Positions 8,720 to 17,624 of a stretch of 64,000 bases of DNA are shown in pieces. The stretch is from Melghirimyces thermohalophilus (GTDB taxonomy: Bacteria > Bacillota > Bacilli > Thermoactinomycetales > DSM-45169). The position numbers and the translations under genes are program-made. The notes below the pieces were generated by a model. That model had not been told where the DNA came from, did not search any database, and saw nothing but the letters and a program-made list of their open reading frames with translations. Numbering within the stretch: position 1 is the stretch's first letter; each line of letters begins with the position of its first letter. The stretch lies in contig NZ_FMZA01000001.1 of assembly GCF_900102685.1 (NCBI RefSeq), positions 1-64,000 on the forward strand, read 5' to 3'.

Positions 8720-10216
8720 GTGAAGTATGTGATCGGGATCGATCTGGGGACCAGCGCTGTCAAAGGGCTGCTGGTAAACCAAAATGGTAAAGTGATCCAA
8801 GAAGTCTCAAAGAGTTATCCCCTCATTCAGAATGCTTTCGGTTACAGTGAACAAGATCCGGAAATATGGGTCGAACAAACGATACGGATGCTTGCCGAGC
8901 TAATAGATGTCTCCGAAGTCGATCCGGAAGAGATCGAAGGGCTCAGTTTTTCTGGTCAGATGCACGGGTTGGTATTGGTGGATAAGCAGGGCCGGCTGTT
9001 GCGGAACGCGATTTTGTGGAATGATACGCGTACAACAGAGCAGTGCCGAAGCATCGACGACCGGCTTGGCAACCGGCTGGTCGATTGGACTAAAAACATC
9101 GCACTAGAAGGATTTACACTGCCCAAATTGTTGTGGGTTAAAGAAAACGAACCGGCGGTTTTCGAGCGGACGGCTCAGTTTTTGCTGCCCAAAGATTATC
9201 TTCGGTTCCGGATGACAGGCGTATGTAACAGTGAATATTCCGATGCAGCAGGAACCTTGATGCTAAATGTAACGGAAAAACGGTGGAGTGAGGAGATCTG
9301 TGACTGTTTCGATATCCCAGTCGACATCTGCCCCCCGTTGGTGGAATCCGATCAATGGGTGGGGACGCTTTTGCCGGAAATTGCTTCCCGGACCGGTCTG
9401 CAACCCTCGACCAAGGTTTTCGCTGGGGGAGCCGATAATGCCTGCGGGGCGATCGGGGCCGGTATCTTGTCGGAAGGGAAAGCTTTGTGCAGCATTGGAA
9501 CCTCTGGAATCATTTTATCCTACGAAGAAAAGAGAAATCGGGATTTCCGCGGAAAACTCCACTTTTTCAACCATGGACAAGCGAACGCTTATTATGCGAT
9601 GGGGGTCACTCTTTCTGCCGGTTACAGCTTGCGTTGGTTTAAAGATACTTTTGCCGGGGAGGAGAGCTTTGACGAACTGTTGAAGGAGGCGGACCGTGTT
9701 CCTATCGGTGCTAACGGCTTGTTATTTACCCCTTATCTGGCCGGGGAAAGAACCCCCCACGCCGATGCGACGATTCGGGGGAGTTTTATTGGTATCGACA
9801 CTTCCCATACGAGGGCCGATTTTGTGAGGGCGGTGATCGAGGGGATCACGTTTTCCCTGAATGAAACCATCGAAATCCTGCGCAAGGAAGGAAAATCGAT
9901 TCCCACGATCGTCTCCATCGGAGGTGGGGCAAAAAATTCGAGTTGGTTGCAGATGCAAGCAGATATTTTCGATGTTACTATTGTCGGATTGCAAAACGAA
10001 CAGGGACCTGGCATGGGGGCTGCTATGTTGGCGGCGGTCGGCTGCGGCTGGTTCGGATCCCTGGAAACATGTGCGGAACGATTTGTACAGCCTTCTGTCG
10101 AGTTTAAGCCCAATCCGAAAAATGTAGACAAATATCGAGAGTTGTTTGCGGTTTATCAAAGGGTGTATGAACAGACAAAGGATTTAAATCAACAGCTAAA
10201 AGCGTTCAGGAACTAA
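8720..10216 (+). CDS. xylB: Xylulokinase
   Basis: 498 residues of the FGGY carbohydrate kinase family; it phosphorylates D-xylulose to xylulose 5-phosphate for the pentose phosphate pathway. It starts YVIGIDLGTSAVKGLL (phosphate-binding loop), has FSGQMHGLVLVD, the catalytic-base segment FAGGADNACGAIGAGI and the adenosine-site SIGGGAKNSSWLQMQAD. The GTG start follows GGGAGCGAG. It is 69 bases behind xylA and ends before a strong terminator. Confidence 0.96.
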   Translation: MKYVIGIDLGTSAVKGLLVNQNGKVIQEVSKSYPLIQNAFGYSEQDPEIWVEQTIRMLAELIDVSEVDPEEIEGLSFSGQMHGLVLVDKQGRLLRNAILWNDTRTTEQCRSIDDRLGNRLVDWTKNIALEGFTLPKLLWVKENEPAVFERTAQFLLPKDYLRFRMTGVCNSEYSDAAGTLMLNVTEKRWSEEICDCFDIPVDICPPLVESDQWVGTLLPEIASRTGLQPSTKVFAGGADNACGAIGAGILSEGKALCSIGTSGIILSYEEKRNRDFRGKLHFFNHGQANAYYAMGVTLSAGYSLRWFKDTFAGEESFDELLKEADRVPIGANGLLFTPYLAGERTPHADATIRGSFIGIDTSHTRADFVRAVIEGITFSLNETIEILRKEGKSIPTIVSIGGGAKNSSWLQMQADIFDVTIVGLQNEQGPGMGAAMLAAVGCGWFGSLETCAERFVQPSVEFKPNPKNVDKYRELFAVYQRVYEQTKDLNQQLKAFRN

Positions 10217-10310
10217 CGGATAAAGCGGTATCTGGAGATCAACTGCATGGAAAGGGAGTTCCGCCTAGCTACCGCTACTCGTATTCGTAAAGCTTCCGGT
10301 TGTCGATGAT

Positions 10311-10345
10311 AAAAACCCCAACGGTTTGGATACCGTTGGGGTTTT
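10311..10345. terminator. Bidirectional terminator after xylB
   Basis: AAAAACCCCAACGGT, a short loop, then ACCGTTGGGGTTTT. It sits between converging xylB and the secreted-protein gene. Confidence 0.9.
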
Positions 10346-10355
10346 GTCATGGTTT

Positions 10356-12014
10356 TTACGGATTGACGGACAGGAGGTGATCCAGTTTTTTGCCCATCTT
10401 TTGCAATTGTTGCCGTTGGTCCTGATCAAGAGAGGTGTGGTCATTGAGTCGCTCCAGCAGGCGGTTGAGCCGGTGCAGGGCTTGCTGGTTACGCCCCTCG
10501 ACTATGGCGGTGAATAGCTGGCCTGCCTCCTTTTTCATCGCCTCGCCCCCGTAGCTGTTCACCTGGTGGTGGAAGCGGTACAGGGTGTACATCATCATCG
10601 TTGTCAGATACACACGCAGCCTTCGCTGGGGGTCAAAGATCAGAGTTTCCCCGATGACGGCGGGATGATTGGAGCGATAGGTCCAGCCTTCCGGCTTTTC
10701 AAAACCTGGATTGGCAAGCTGGAAGCCGGTTGGTTGCAGCTGGTCGAAACCGGTGTAAAACCAGCTGGTCGGCCCTTTTTGTTTGCGATAGAGACGCAGA
10801 GAGAGGACGGCTTCCTTTTTTCCTTTTAAGTGCGGGGTCAAATGAATATGAGCTCTTTTCCACCTTTGGGTCAGGTCCTGGTGGACATCCCGTTCCCATA
10901 CGACCTGTCCGTCGATCAGTACTTGTTTTACATATTGCCCGTTTCTCAACCTCCAGGGATAGACGCTGAGATGGTAAAAATCGAGAGTGTATTTCCCGCT
11001 GCCGTCGGGAACAATGGGCTGCTGCCACTCTCCCCAACCTCCAGGGGACGGATGGTTTCCCGGGGGGACAAAGAGGCTGCCGTATCCAAAACCGCTGTGT
11101 GCGGAGCGATCTTTTCGCTCGGGAAACCATTCCTTTTGCAATACATAAGTGATCAATCCCTGCAGATTCCCTTTACGCATGTGGTCCAATCCGATCCGCA
11201 TGCTGGTCTGAATATAACGGACGGAAGGATTGGACGGGGTGGCGGACAGTTTGCTCGCATGAACCATCAAGACCAGCGGAAGCTGCTCTTTTCTCAGAAT
11301 GCCGGCGGCTTGTTCAATCTGTTCATCCAACTCCCGGGTGCGTTGAGTGTTGCGGTATTTTCCGTCCCGGTAGGTCATGATTACGCCGTCGATCAGGGAG
11401 CGGTAAGGTTTGATCAAATCGGGTTTGATGCCGGTATAGTAAATCTGGGGGTAAAATTTCAGCTCCGGGTTCATTTTGCGGCCGGCTGAGCGCATCTTGG
11501 CCACGTATTCCGGCGAAAAAAAGGAGTAATTGTGATTGAAATCGTCCATAACGACGCCCTTTAAATTTCCGTATGATTGGGAGAGCCGGCCGATCGCCCG
11601 GAACCAGGCGATGTAATCGGTGCCGAAGGGTTCCGAGGATTTGCTGCGCGCCTCCGAGGGGGGGACCAGATAGACCCATACATCGATCCCTGCTTTTTGG
11701 GCGGCAGGAAGGAACTCCCGGCGCAGGTCATCCCAGTCGGTGGGGGCATGCCACACTAGGTAGAGATAGGAATTGACCCCCAGCTCCTTCAGTTTACGGA
11801 TTGTCCGCACGGTATCCACGTGACGGATACCGTCCTGACGGGGATGAGGCTCTCGTAGTTCCCCTGCGTAATCCCCCAGGATGGGAAGCGGTGCTTTCCT
11901 GTCGGCATATGCCGCGGCAGGGGCGGACCACGACGAAAAAGGGAAGAGAAGGGGGAAACAGAGGGATAAAAGCAGAACGGGAAGCAAACCGTATCGGCAG
12001 AAGTTATGAATCAT
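10356..12014 (-). CDS. Secreted TIM-barrel, glycoside-hydrolase-like protein of unknown specificity
   Basis: 552 residues with a signal peptide (LLPVLLLSLCFPLLF, cleavage probably after AAAYA, about residue 37). The first half looks like a beta/alpha barrel: TIRKLKELGVNSYLYLVWH, GIDVWVYLVPPSEA, GNLKGVVMDDFNHNYSFFSP (acidic DDF at the end of a strand, candidate catalytic or metal site) and LIDGVIMTYRDGKY. The second half is beta-rich (YTLDFYHLSVYPWRLRNGQY) like a carbohydrate-binding or jelly-roll domain, followed by a helical tail. No named family was recognised with certainty; a role in polysaccharide processing outside the cell is inferred. It stands alone, convergent with xylB. Confidence 0.6.
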   Translation of the reverse strand: MIHNFCRYGLLPVLLLSLCFPLLFPFSSWSAPAAAYADRKAPLPILGDYAGELREPHPRQDGIRHVDTVRTIRKLKELGVNSYLYLVWHAPTDWDDLRREFLPAAQKAGIDVWVYLVPPSEARSKSSEPFGTDYIAWFRAIGRLSQSYGNLKGVVMDDFNHNYSFFSPEYVAKMRSAGRKMNPELKFYPQIYYTGIKPDLIKPYRSLIDGVIMTYRDGKYRNTQRTRELDEQIEQAAGILRKEQLPLVLMVHASKLSATPSNPSVRYIQTSMRIGLDHMRKGNLQGLITYVLQKEWFPERKDRSAHSGFGYGSLFVPPGNHPSPGGWGEWQQPIVPDGSGKYTLDFYHLSVYPWRLRNGQYVKQVLIDGQVVWERDVHQDLTQRWKRAHIHLTPHLKGKKEAVLSLRLYRKQKGPTSWFYTGFDQLQPTGFQLANPGFEKPEGWTYRSNHPAVIGETLIFDPQRRLRVYLTTMMMYTLYRFHHQVNSYGGEAMKKEAGQLFTAIVEGRNQQALHRLNRLLERLNDHTSLDQDQRQQLQKMGKKLDHLLSVNP

Positions 12015-12180
12015 GCATCGTCACCATCTCCCATGCATTCTTAGGCCCAGCCCCTTTCCATCCACCCGATAGTCTGGAGAGACGGGTGATGAAATATGTG
12101 CCGCATGATAAAAAGGCACGCAAGCACCCATAATACATATGAAAATGCGGCTATAGGGCCCAAGGAGTGTGAAATGTGAG

Positions 12181-13245
12181 ATGGAATTGCTGAAGGAGTT
12201 GACGGAAGCGAACGGGGTGCCCGGTTATGAAGGCAGGATCCGCCAGATTATGCACCGAGAGCTGGAAGCGATGGGAACATCGGTTATCACCGATGGTTTG
12301 GGCGGTATTTTTGGCCGGAAGTCGGGCGCCTCGGATAAACCCCGGATCTTGCTGGCGGGGCATATGGATGAAGTCGGTTTTATGGTGAAGGAAATCCATA
12401 AAGATGGATATCTGTACTTTACTCCCCTCGGTGGCTGGTGGAGTCAGGTGTTATTGTCCCAACGGGTAGCAGTGATGACGGAAAAGAAGAATTTTACCGG
12501 TGTGATCGGGTCCAAACCTCCTCACCTGTTAACCCCGGAGGAGAGGAAAAAGGTTTACCCGATGAAAGAAATGTTTGTTGATATCGGTGCACGGAACGCT
12601 GAACAGGTTAAAAAGTGGGGGATTCGGGTGGGGGACCCCATCGTTCCCATCTGTCCCTTTGAGATTCTGCCTGATCATGACACCATCCTGGCCAAAGCTT
12701 TGGACAACCGATTTGGCTGTTATCTCGCCTTAGAGGTGATGAGGCGTTTACAGGAGACGGATCATCCCAATACGGTGTTTGGCGGAGCCACGGTCCAAGA
12801 AGAGGTGGGTCTCAGAGGAGCCGCCACCGCTCCCGACGTGGTGGAACCGGATATCGCCTTTGCCTTCGACGTGGGGGTGGCTCAAGATGATCCGAAGGGA
12901 AACCCGGAGACCAAGCCCCATCTGGGTGGGGGACCTTTGATCACCTTTTTGGATGCGACCATGATCCCCAATATCCGGCTCAGAAATCTGGTGACGGAGA
13001 CGGCGGAAGAGCATCAGATTCCTTACCAGGTGGAGACGATGACCGGCGGTGGCACCGATGCTGGGAAATTTCATCTCCATGGCCGGGGCGTCCCGTCCCT
13101 GGTTGTCGGGGTGGCGGCCCGTTATATCCACAGTCACGTCTCCATGATCAGCAAGAACGATGTGGAACACGCCATCCGACTGATGGTCGAAGTGATGAAA
13201 AAACTGGACAATCAGGCCTTGGAGAGCTTCCGCTTCGACGGATAA
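12181..13245 (+). CDS. M42-family metallo-aminopeptidase (glutamyl aminopeptidase / endoglucanase M-like)
   Basis: 354 residues, the usual size of M42 TET-type aminopeptidases that trim peptides in the cytosol as dodecamers. Metal and catalytic motifs: GHMDEVGFMV, ALDNRFGC, the catalytic glutamates in VQEEVGLRGA, FDVGVAQDDP and the last ligand in RYIHSHVSMI. Two starts compete: a GTG at 12169, only one base behind AAGGAG, and the ATG at 12181, thirteen bases behind it; the ATG gives the N-terminus MELLKELTEANGVPGYEG typical of the family. A terminator follows. Confidence 0.88.
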   Translation: MELLKELTEANGVPGYEGRIRQIMHRELEAMGTSVITDGLGGIFGRKSGASDKPRILLAGHMDEVGFMVKEIHKDGYLYFTPLGGWWSQVLLSQRVAVMTEKKNFTGVIGSKPPHLLTPEERKKVYPMKEMFVDIGARNAEQVKKWGIRVGDPIVPICPFEILPDHDTILAKALDNRFGCYLALEVMRRLQETDHPNTVFGGATVQEEVGLRGAATAPDVVEPDIAFAFDVGVAQDDPKGNPETKPHLGGGPLITFLDATMIPNIRLRNLVTETAEEHQIPYQVETMTGGGTDAGKFHLHGRGVPSLVVGVAARYIHSHVSMISKNDVEHAIRLMVEVMKKLDNQALESFRFDG

Positions 13246-13264
13246 GTTTTCTTTTCCCGATCTT

Positions 13265-13307
13265 CCCTTTGCGTCCACTGTCAGAAGGCGGCGTAAAGGG
13301 GTTTTTT
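13265..13307 (+). terminator. Terminator after the M42 peptidase gene
   Basis: CCCTTTGCG pairs with CGTAAAGGG (G-U tolerated) across an 18-base loop, then a T-run. Confidence 0.65.
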
Positions 13308-13416
13308 GTTTCTGGGGAGGTCACATTCCAGCGATGGAAACTCAATCGCTTTCATGGTAAGATAGGGATCGGAATAGGCAGAAGGTTCGAAAAACCTATG
13401 GGTAGGAGAGAGATAA

Positions 13417-14157
13417 ATGCATAGTCGAGATGCTTTTCTTCATGTTGTAGATCGGGAAATGGCCAACCTTCCCTCGGAAACAGTCGCCCAGATGGTAGAG
13501 CGGGCGGGGGGAATGGATCGGGTGTACCTCCTTTTGGTCGATATCCTAAATGGTTTTTGTAAAGAAGGTCCCCTCGCTTCCGATCGGGTGGGCGGTATGG
13601 TGGAGCCGGTAACAAGGTTGGCACAAAGTCTGGTGGAAGCGGGTTTGCCTGGTAGTCACCTATTGTTTCTCCAAGATGATCATCTGCCGGATGCCAAGGA
13701 ATTTAGCGCTTTTCCGCCACACTGTATCCGCGGAAGCGCAGAAGCGGAAACGGTGGATCGATTGCAACCCTTTCTGAACATATCGGGGGTGCGTTTGTTT
13801 CGAAAAAATGCAACCAGCGCCCTCTTTAGTCAGGATGAACAGGGAGTACAACTGTTTCAGCTTCTGGATGATGTGTTTGAAAGAGGGCCAGCTACGTTTC
13901 TAGTGGTCGGTGATTGTACCGATTTGTGCATTTATCAAAACGCTATGGGCATTCGACTGTTGGCCAATGAGCGAAACGCCGATGTACGGGTGGTGGTATC
14001 AAAGGAACATACCCGCACCTATCACACGCCGGTGGAAGTGGCTGAAGAACAAGGGATTCCCGCCCATGACGGCGACCTGTTGGAATCAATCTTTCTATAC
14101 CACATGAAAATAAACGGGATCGAAGTGGTGGCGACGATTGAGGGAGAGCAAGGCTGA
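13417..14157 (+). CDS. Isochorismatase/nicotinamidase-like cysteine hydrolase
   Basis: 246 residues with the isochorismatase-fold triad in order: Asp in LLLVDILNGFCKEG (about 42), Lys in RLFRKNATSAL (about 129) and the nucleophile Cys in VVGDCTDLCIYQNAMGIRLL (about 168). The family hydrolyses amides or vinyl ethers (nicotinamide, isochorismate, carbamates); this member resembles nicotinamidase-like proteins, so NAD salvage is plausible but unproven. An N-terminal helical extension of about 35 residues precedes the domain. It ends 16 bases before nuoD and may be co-transcribed with it. Confidence 0.75.
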   Translation: MHSRDAFLHVVDREMANLPSETVAQMVERAGGMDRVYLLLVDILNGFCKEGPLASDRVGGMVEPVTRLAQSLVEAGLPGSHLLFLQDDHLPDAKEFSAFPPHCIRGSAEAETVDRLQPFLNISGVRLFRKNATSALFSQDEQGVQLFQLLDDVFERGPATFLVVGDCTDLCIYQNAMGIRLLANERNADVRVVVSKEHTRTYHTPVEVAEEQGIPAHDGDLLESIFLYHMKINGIEVVATIEGEQG

Positions 14158-14173
14158 AAGGGAGGATGATCCG

Positions 14174-15274
14174 ATGCCATTGCGGACGGAAGAAATGTTG
14201 TTAAATGTGGGACCCCAACACCCCAGCACCCACGGCGTGTTCCGCTTGATCCTCCGGATCGACGGGGAGATCATCCAAGAAGCCACCCCCGTGATCGGAT
14301 ATCTCCACCGGGGAACGGAGAAGCTGGCGGAGGATCTGACCTATACCCAGATCATCCCTTACACCGACCGAATGGATTATTTGAACGCCATGAACAACAA
14401 CCACGCTGTCGTCCTGGCTGTGGAAAAGCTGATGGGGGTCACCGTGCCGGAGCGGGCGGAATATTTGCGCGTCATCGTTGACGAACTAAACCGGGTAGCC
14501 AGCCACCTGGTCTGGTTCGGCACCTATTTGATGGATATCGGGGCGGTCAGTCCCTTTTTATACGCCTTTAAAGATCGGGAAAAAATCGTCGACCTGTTTA
14601 ATGAGTTGTGCGGAGCCCGCTTAACTTATAATTATATGCGGGTCGGCGGCGTCAAGTGGGATGCGACAGCGGAATGGATTGAGAAGGTGAAACAGCTGAT
14701 TCCCTACCTTCGCTCCCAGTACGATGAATATATGGACCTGGTCGGGGGCAACGAAATCTTTCTGGCCCGGGTAAAAGGGGTTGGGAAATATGATGCCGAC
14801 ACGGCGATAAAATATGGCTTATCCGGGCCGGGTTTGAGATGTACCGGTGTGAAGCGGGATCTGAGAAAGGATGATCCTTACTCGGTCTACGACCGCTTTA
14901 CCTTTGATGTGCCCGTTTCGACGGCGGGGGATTGTCAGGCTCGGTTTTTTCTCCGCATGGAAGAAATCCTTCAATCCTTGTCCATCGTGGAACAGGCCGT
15001 GGCTAACATCCCCGACGGCCCTGTCATGGCTAAAATCCCGCGGGTAATCCGTCCGCCGGAAGGGGAAGTTTTCTCGGCGGTGGAAAACCCGCGGGGAGAG
15101 TTGGGGGTTCACCTGGTCAGCAAAGGGAAGGATAAACCTTGGCGGATCCACTGGAAACGTCCCTCCTTCAGTAACTTGCAGATTTTGCCCCGGCTCCTGA
15201 AGGGGGAAAACGTCGCCAATCTGATCGCCATCCTCGGCGCGGTAGATATCGTGCTGGGGGATGTGGATGCTTAA
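14174..15274 (+). CDS. nuoD: NADH-quinone oxidoreductase subunit D, isolated copy
   Basis: 366 residues, full length for Bacillus-type NuoD (49-kDa complex I subunit, part of the quinone site). It shows LNVGPQHPSTHGVFRL, the GYLHRGTEKLAE loop, YTDRMDYLNAMNNNHAVVLA, SGPGLRCTGVKRDLRKDDPY and the C-terminal AILGAVDIVLGDVDA. The ATG at 14174 behind AAAGGGAGG is preferred over an in-frame start at 14138 inside the upstream gene. No other nuo gene is adjacent on either side, and a terminator follows directly, so this gene is separate from a complex I operon. Confidence 0.92.
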   Translation: MPLRTEEMLLNVGPQHPSTHGVFRLILRIDGEIIQEATPVIGYLHRGTEKLAEDLTYTQIIPYTDRMDYLNAMNNNHAVVLAVEKLMGVTVPERAEYLRVIVDELNRVASHLVWFGTYLMDIGAVSPFLYAFKDREKIVDLFNELCGARLTYNYMRVGGVKWDATAEWIEKVKQLIPYLRSQYDEYMDLVGGNEIFLARVKGVGKYDADTAIKYGLSGPGLRCTGVKRDLRKDDPYSVYDRFTFDVPVSTAGDCQARFFLRMEEILQSLSIVEQAVANIPDGPVMAKIPRVIRPPEGEVFSAVENPRGELGVHLVSKGKDKPWRIHWKRPSFSNLQILPRLLKGENVANLIAILGAVDIVLGDVDA

Positions 15275-15285
15275 AATCTCCGAAC

Positions 15286-15307
15286 AACGGCCTACAGGCC
15301 GTTTTTT
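15286..15307 (+). terminator. Terminator after nuoD
   Basis: AACGGCC-TACA-GGCCGTT followed by six T. Confidence 0.85.
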
Positions 15308-15457
15308 GTTTTAAGCCCGACTGTTGTCCCATATACTAATAGTAGTGGAGATGACAAGCCGCTGGTAAACACGATCAGCGGTCAGGTTCTTTTTTAGCGG
15401 AATCAATTTTGTGGTATGATGGATTCGTGTTTATGTGACAGAAAACGGGGTTGAACC

Positions 15458-16063
15458 ATGGAGCAAACATTGTTCGATCTGCTTTCACAGTACGGATACC
15501 TAGGAATTTTTCTCTTCCTGGTGATGGGGATCGTGGGTCTTCCTCTACCTGATGAGATCATGATGACTTTTATCGGTTATCTCGCTTCGGTGGGGAAGCT
15601 CAACCTCGCATTCACTTTCGTCAGTGCCCTGGGCGGTTCCGCAAGCGGGATCACAGTCAGCTACTTCCTGGGAAGGAGTCTGGGGTATCCGTTTTTGAAG
15701 CGATACGGGAACAAGTTTTTCGTCACCCGGAGACGGTTGCGCGTGACGCAGGTTCTGTTCCGCAAATATGGAAACTGGTTACTGTTTTTCGGCTACTTTA
15801 TCCCAGGAGTTCGTCACGTGACCGCATATCTGGCTGGGATTTCCAAGATCAGCCTCAGCCGCTTTGCTCTCTACGCTTACTTCGGAGCCATCGCTTGGTG
15901 CACCACCTTTATAGGACTGGGGTATCTCGTAGGTTCTCACTGGGACAAAGTGTTTCAGAAGCTACACCAGTATACCGCGTTGGCGCTTTGGGTGTCCGTT
16001 CCGCTGTTGTTGGTCTGGATCAGCCGTATGATTTATCAGCAACACAACTCCGTGAGAAAATGA
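15458..16063 (+). CDS. DedA-family membrane protein
   Basis: 201 residues, length and pattern of DedA (VTT/SNARE-associated) proteins: a re-entrant segment GYLGIFLFLVMGIVGLPLPD, the glycine-rich SALGGSASGITVSYFLGRSL, the arginine motif FIPGVRHVTAYLAGISKIS and two C-terminal membrane helices. Family members scramble or flip lipids such as undecaprenyl phosphate or phosphatidylethanolamine and support envelope homeostasis. A TATGAT -10 box lies at 15414-15419. Confidence 0.88.
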   Translation: MEQTLFDLLSQYGYLGIFLFLVMGIVGLPLPDEIMMTFIGYLASVGKLNLAFTFVSALGGSASGITVSYFLGRSLGYPFLKRYGNKFFVTRRRLRVTQVLFRKYGNWLLFFGYFIPGVRHVTAYLAGISKISLSRFALYAYFGAIAWCTTFIGLGYLVGSHWDKVFQKLHQYTALALWVSVPLLLVWISRMIYQQHNSVRK

Positions 16064-16160
16064 GAAAGAAGACAGGGAGTCTACCCCTTCTGCTACTTTC
16101 TTGCATATTCTGTTAGCATATAAAGATTGTTTTGGTGTGGGAGAGGAGATTAAGTCATTC

Positions 16161-16643
16161 ATGATAGAATGGTTAGCCTGGTTTCCGAAAGAATTGCAAG
16201 TGCTGTTTATGGCAGGTATGCCCTTTATCGAACTGCGCGGTGCCATTCCCTTTGCCACCCTGATTGGACTCCCATATAATCAGGGGCTTCTTTTCGGCAT
16301 AATTGGAAACTTGCTCCCCATCGTTCCCCTCCTTTATTTTTTTGAGCCTTTGATGAAACGACTGTACCGGGTTTCCCCCCGGTATCGACGCTACTTTACA
16401 AAGGTTCAGGAACGTGCAGTCAAGAATGGTGGTAGCATCCGAAAGTACGGGGCAGGTGTCGGCTTATTTCTATTTGTCGCCATTCCTGTGCCGGGGACGG
16501 GAGCTTATAGCGCTTGTTTTGCCGCCGCTTTTTTTCGGGTGCCTTTTTGGGTCGCGGTCAGTTCGATTTCGTTGGGAACGGTTTGTTCGGGGCTTCTGTT
16601 CGCCACCCTCAGTCATTATGTAGCTTGGCTGTTCGGAGGGTGA
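16161..16643 (+). CDS. Small multidrug export-like membrane protein (COG2426 family)
   Basis: 160 residues with four or more membrane segments. The conserved start FMAGMPFIELRGAIPFAT and the VAIPVPGTGAYSACFAAAFF segment are typical of the Sm_multidrug_ex family, whose transport function is poorly established. The ATG at 16161 is taken rather than the upstream TTG at 16101, because GAGGAG lies before it and the conserved domain begins there. It is 97 bases behind the dedA-like gene and may share its transcript. Confidence 0.78.
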   Translation: MIEWLAWFPKELQVLFMAGMPFIELRGAIPFATLIGLPYNQGLLFGIIGNLLPIVPLLYFFEPLMKRLYRVSPRYRRYFTKVQERAVKNGGSIRKYGAGVGLFLFVAIPVPGTGAYSACFAAAFFRVPFWVAVSSISLGTVCSGLLFATLSHYVAWLFGG

Positions 16644-16705
16644 TCGATTTCCCGTCCGGCACGGAGGACAACAGGGCAAGGCCGTTTCTCGGAGGAGGAT
16701 TCCCG

Positions 16706-17050
16706 ATGAAAATTCGGACCAAACGGGTATATGAACCACCGTCTGACGATGATGGCATCAGGGTGTTGGTGGACCGGCTTTGGCCCCGGGGGCTGAGCAA
16801 GGAAAAAGCTCGAATCGATCTTTGGGCCAAGGCGTTGGCCCCGTCTTCCAGTCTTAGGAAACGCTTCCACCAGGATCAGGATTATGATGCCTTCCAACGG
16901 GATTATCGGGACGAGATCGACCCTGAAGAGCTGGACCGCTTGATGGGACAGGTGGAGGGAGAACCGGTGGTGACCCTCCTGTTTGCCAGTAAAAACAAAT
17001 GGGAGAATAACGCACAGGTATTGAAACAGCTGATGCAGGAAAAATCATAA
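16706..17050 (+). CDS. DUF488 family protein (YeaO-like)
   Basis: 114 residues starting IRTKRVYEPPSDDDGIRVLV, followed by DRLWPRGLSKEKARIDLW and KRFHQD, the conserved block of short DUF488 proteins. Function is unknown. The ATG follows GGAGGAGG with eight bases spacing. Same strand and close spacing with the upstream membrane-protein gene and the ferredoxin gene downstream. Confidence 0.85.
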   Translation: MKIRTKRVYEPPSDDDGIRVLVDRLWPRGLSKEKARIDLWAKALAPSSSLRKRFHQDQDYDAFQRDYRDEIDPEELDRLMGQVEGEPVVTLLFASKNKWENNAQVLKQLMQEKS

Positions 17051-17078
17051 ACGCTTCACGATCGCTGGAGGGATACAG

Positions 17079-17378
17079 ATGCCGCAGGTGGAAATCAAAA
17101 TTGGACCACAGGAACAGTCCTTTGAGTGCATGGAGGGGGAAAATTTACTTTATGAAGCCATTTCTCGTTCCATCATGATCCCCTTCAATTGTACTTCCGG
17201 CCGTTGCGGCACTTGCCGGATCCGGGTGCTGGAAGGAGCGGAGAACCTGAGTGAGATGGGGGACCGAGAAGCGCTTCGTCTGGGTGAAGAGCGGATCGAG
17301 CAAGGATTCCGCCTCGCTTGTCAGTCCTATGTATTCGGGGATGTCCGGGTGGAGGTTCCCCAACCCCGATTTTATTAA
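17079..17378 (+). CDS. [2Fe-2S] plant-type ferredoxin
   Basis: 99 residues. The cluster ligands are Cys in FNCTSGRCGTCRIRV (the CxxxxCxxC spacing) and the distal Cys in RLACQSYV, the standard plant-type ferredoxin fold. It transfers single electrons in the cytosol; the partner is unknown. The ATG follows CTGGAGGGA, 28 bases after the DUF488 gene. It is immediately upstream of the thiamine operon but separated from it by its own promoter and riboswitch. Confidence 0.9.
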   Translation: MPQVEIKIGPQEQSFECMEGENLLYEAISRSIMIPFNCTSGRCGTCRIRVLEGAENLSEMGDREALRLGEERIEQGFRLACQSYVFGDVRVEVPQPRFY

Positions 17379-17393
17379 AGTGCTTTTCAGCAG

Positions 17394-17422
17394 TTGACGC
17401 CCTTGGACCTGATTGATAAGAT
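17394..17422 (+). promoter_or_regulatory. Promoter of the thiamine operon
   Basis: -35 TTGACG (17394-17399) and -10 TAAGAT (17417-17422) with 17 bases spacing, immediately before the TPP riboswitch. Confidence 0.6.
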
Positions 17423-17441
17423 AATGAAAACTCCATCATTT

Positions 17442-17545
17442 CCACGGTACCACTGGGGGTGCACGGGAAACGTGCTGAGAGAGGCTGCGCCTCAACCCTT
17501 TGAACTTGACCTGGATGATACCAGCGTAAGAAAGTGGGGGCCGAC
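17442..17545 (+). ncRNA. TPP (THI-box) riboswitch
   Basis: The segment holds the THI-element blocks in order: ACTGGGGGTGC, GTGCTGAGAGAGGCTG, ACCCTTTGAAC, TGACCTGGATGATACCAGCG and the closing GTAAGAAAGTGG. It controls the tenI-thiO-thiS-thiG operon; with thiamine pyrophosphate bound, the downstream terminator should form. Confidence 0.95.
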
Positions 17546-17573
17546 CGTACGCTTGACATGAAAGTGGTTAGCG

Positions 17574-17602
17574 ACCGGTATCCCCGCGGATACCGGTTTT
17601 TT
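17574..17602 (+). terminator. Riboswitch-controlled terminator
   Basis: ACCGGTATCC-CCGC-GGATACCGGT followed by a T-run, 28 bases behind the TPP aptamer and before tenI. This is the transcription-termination expression platform. Confidence 0.85.
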
Positions 17603-17624
17603 GGTGGGAAAAAGAGGTGAGATC

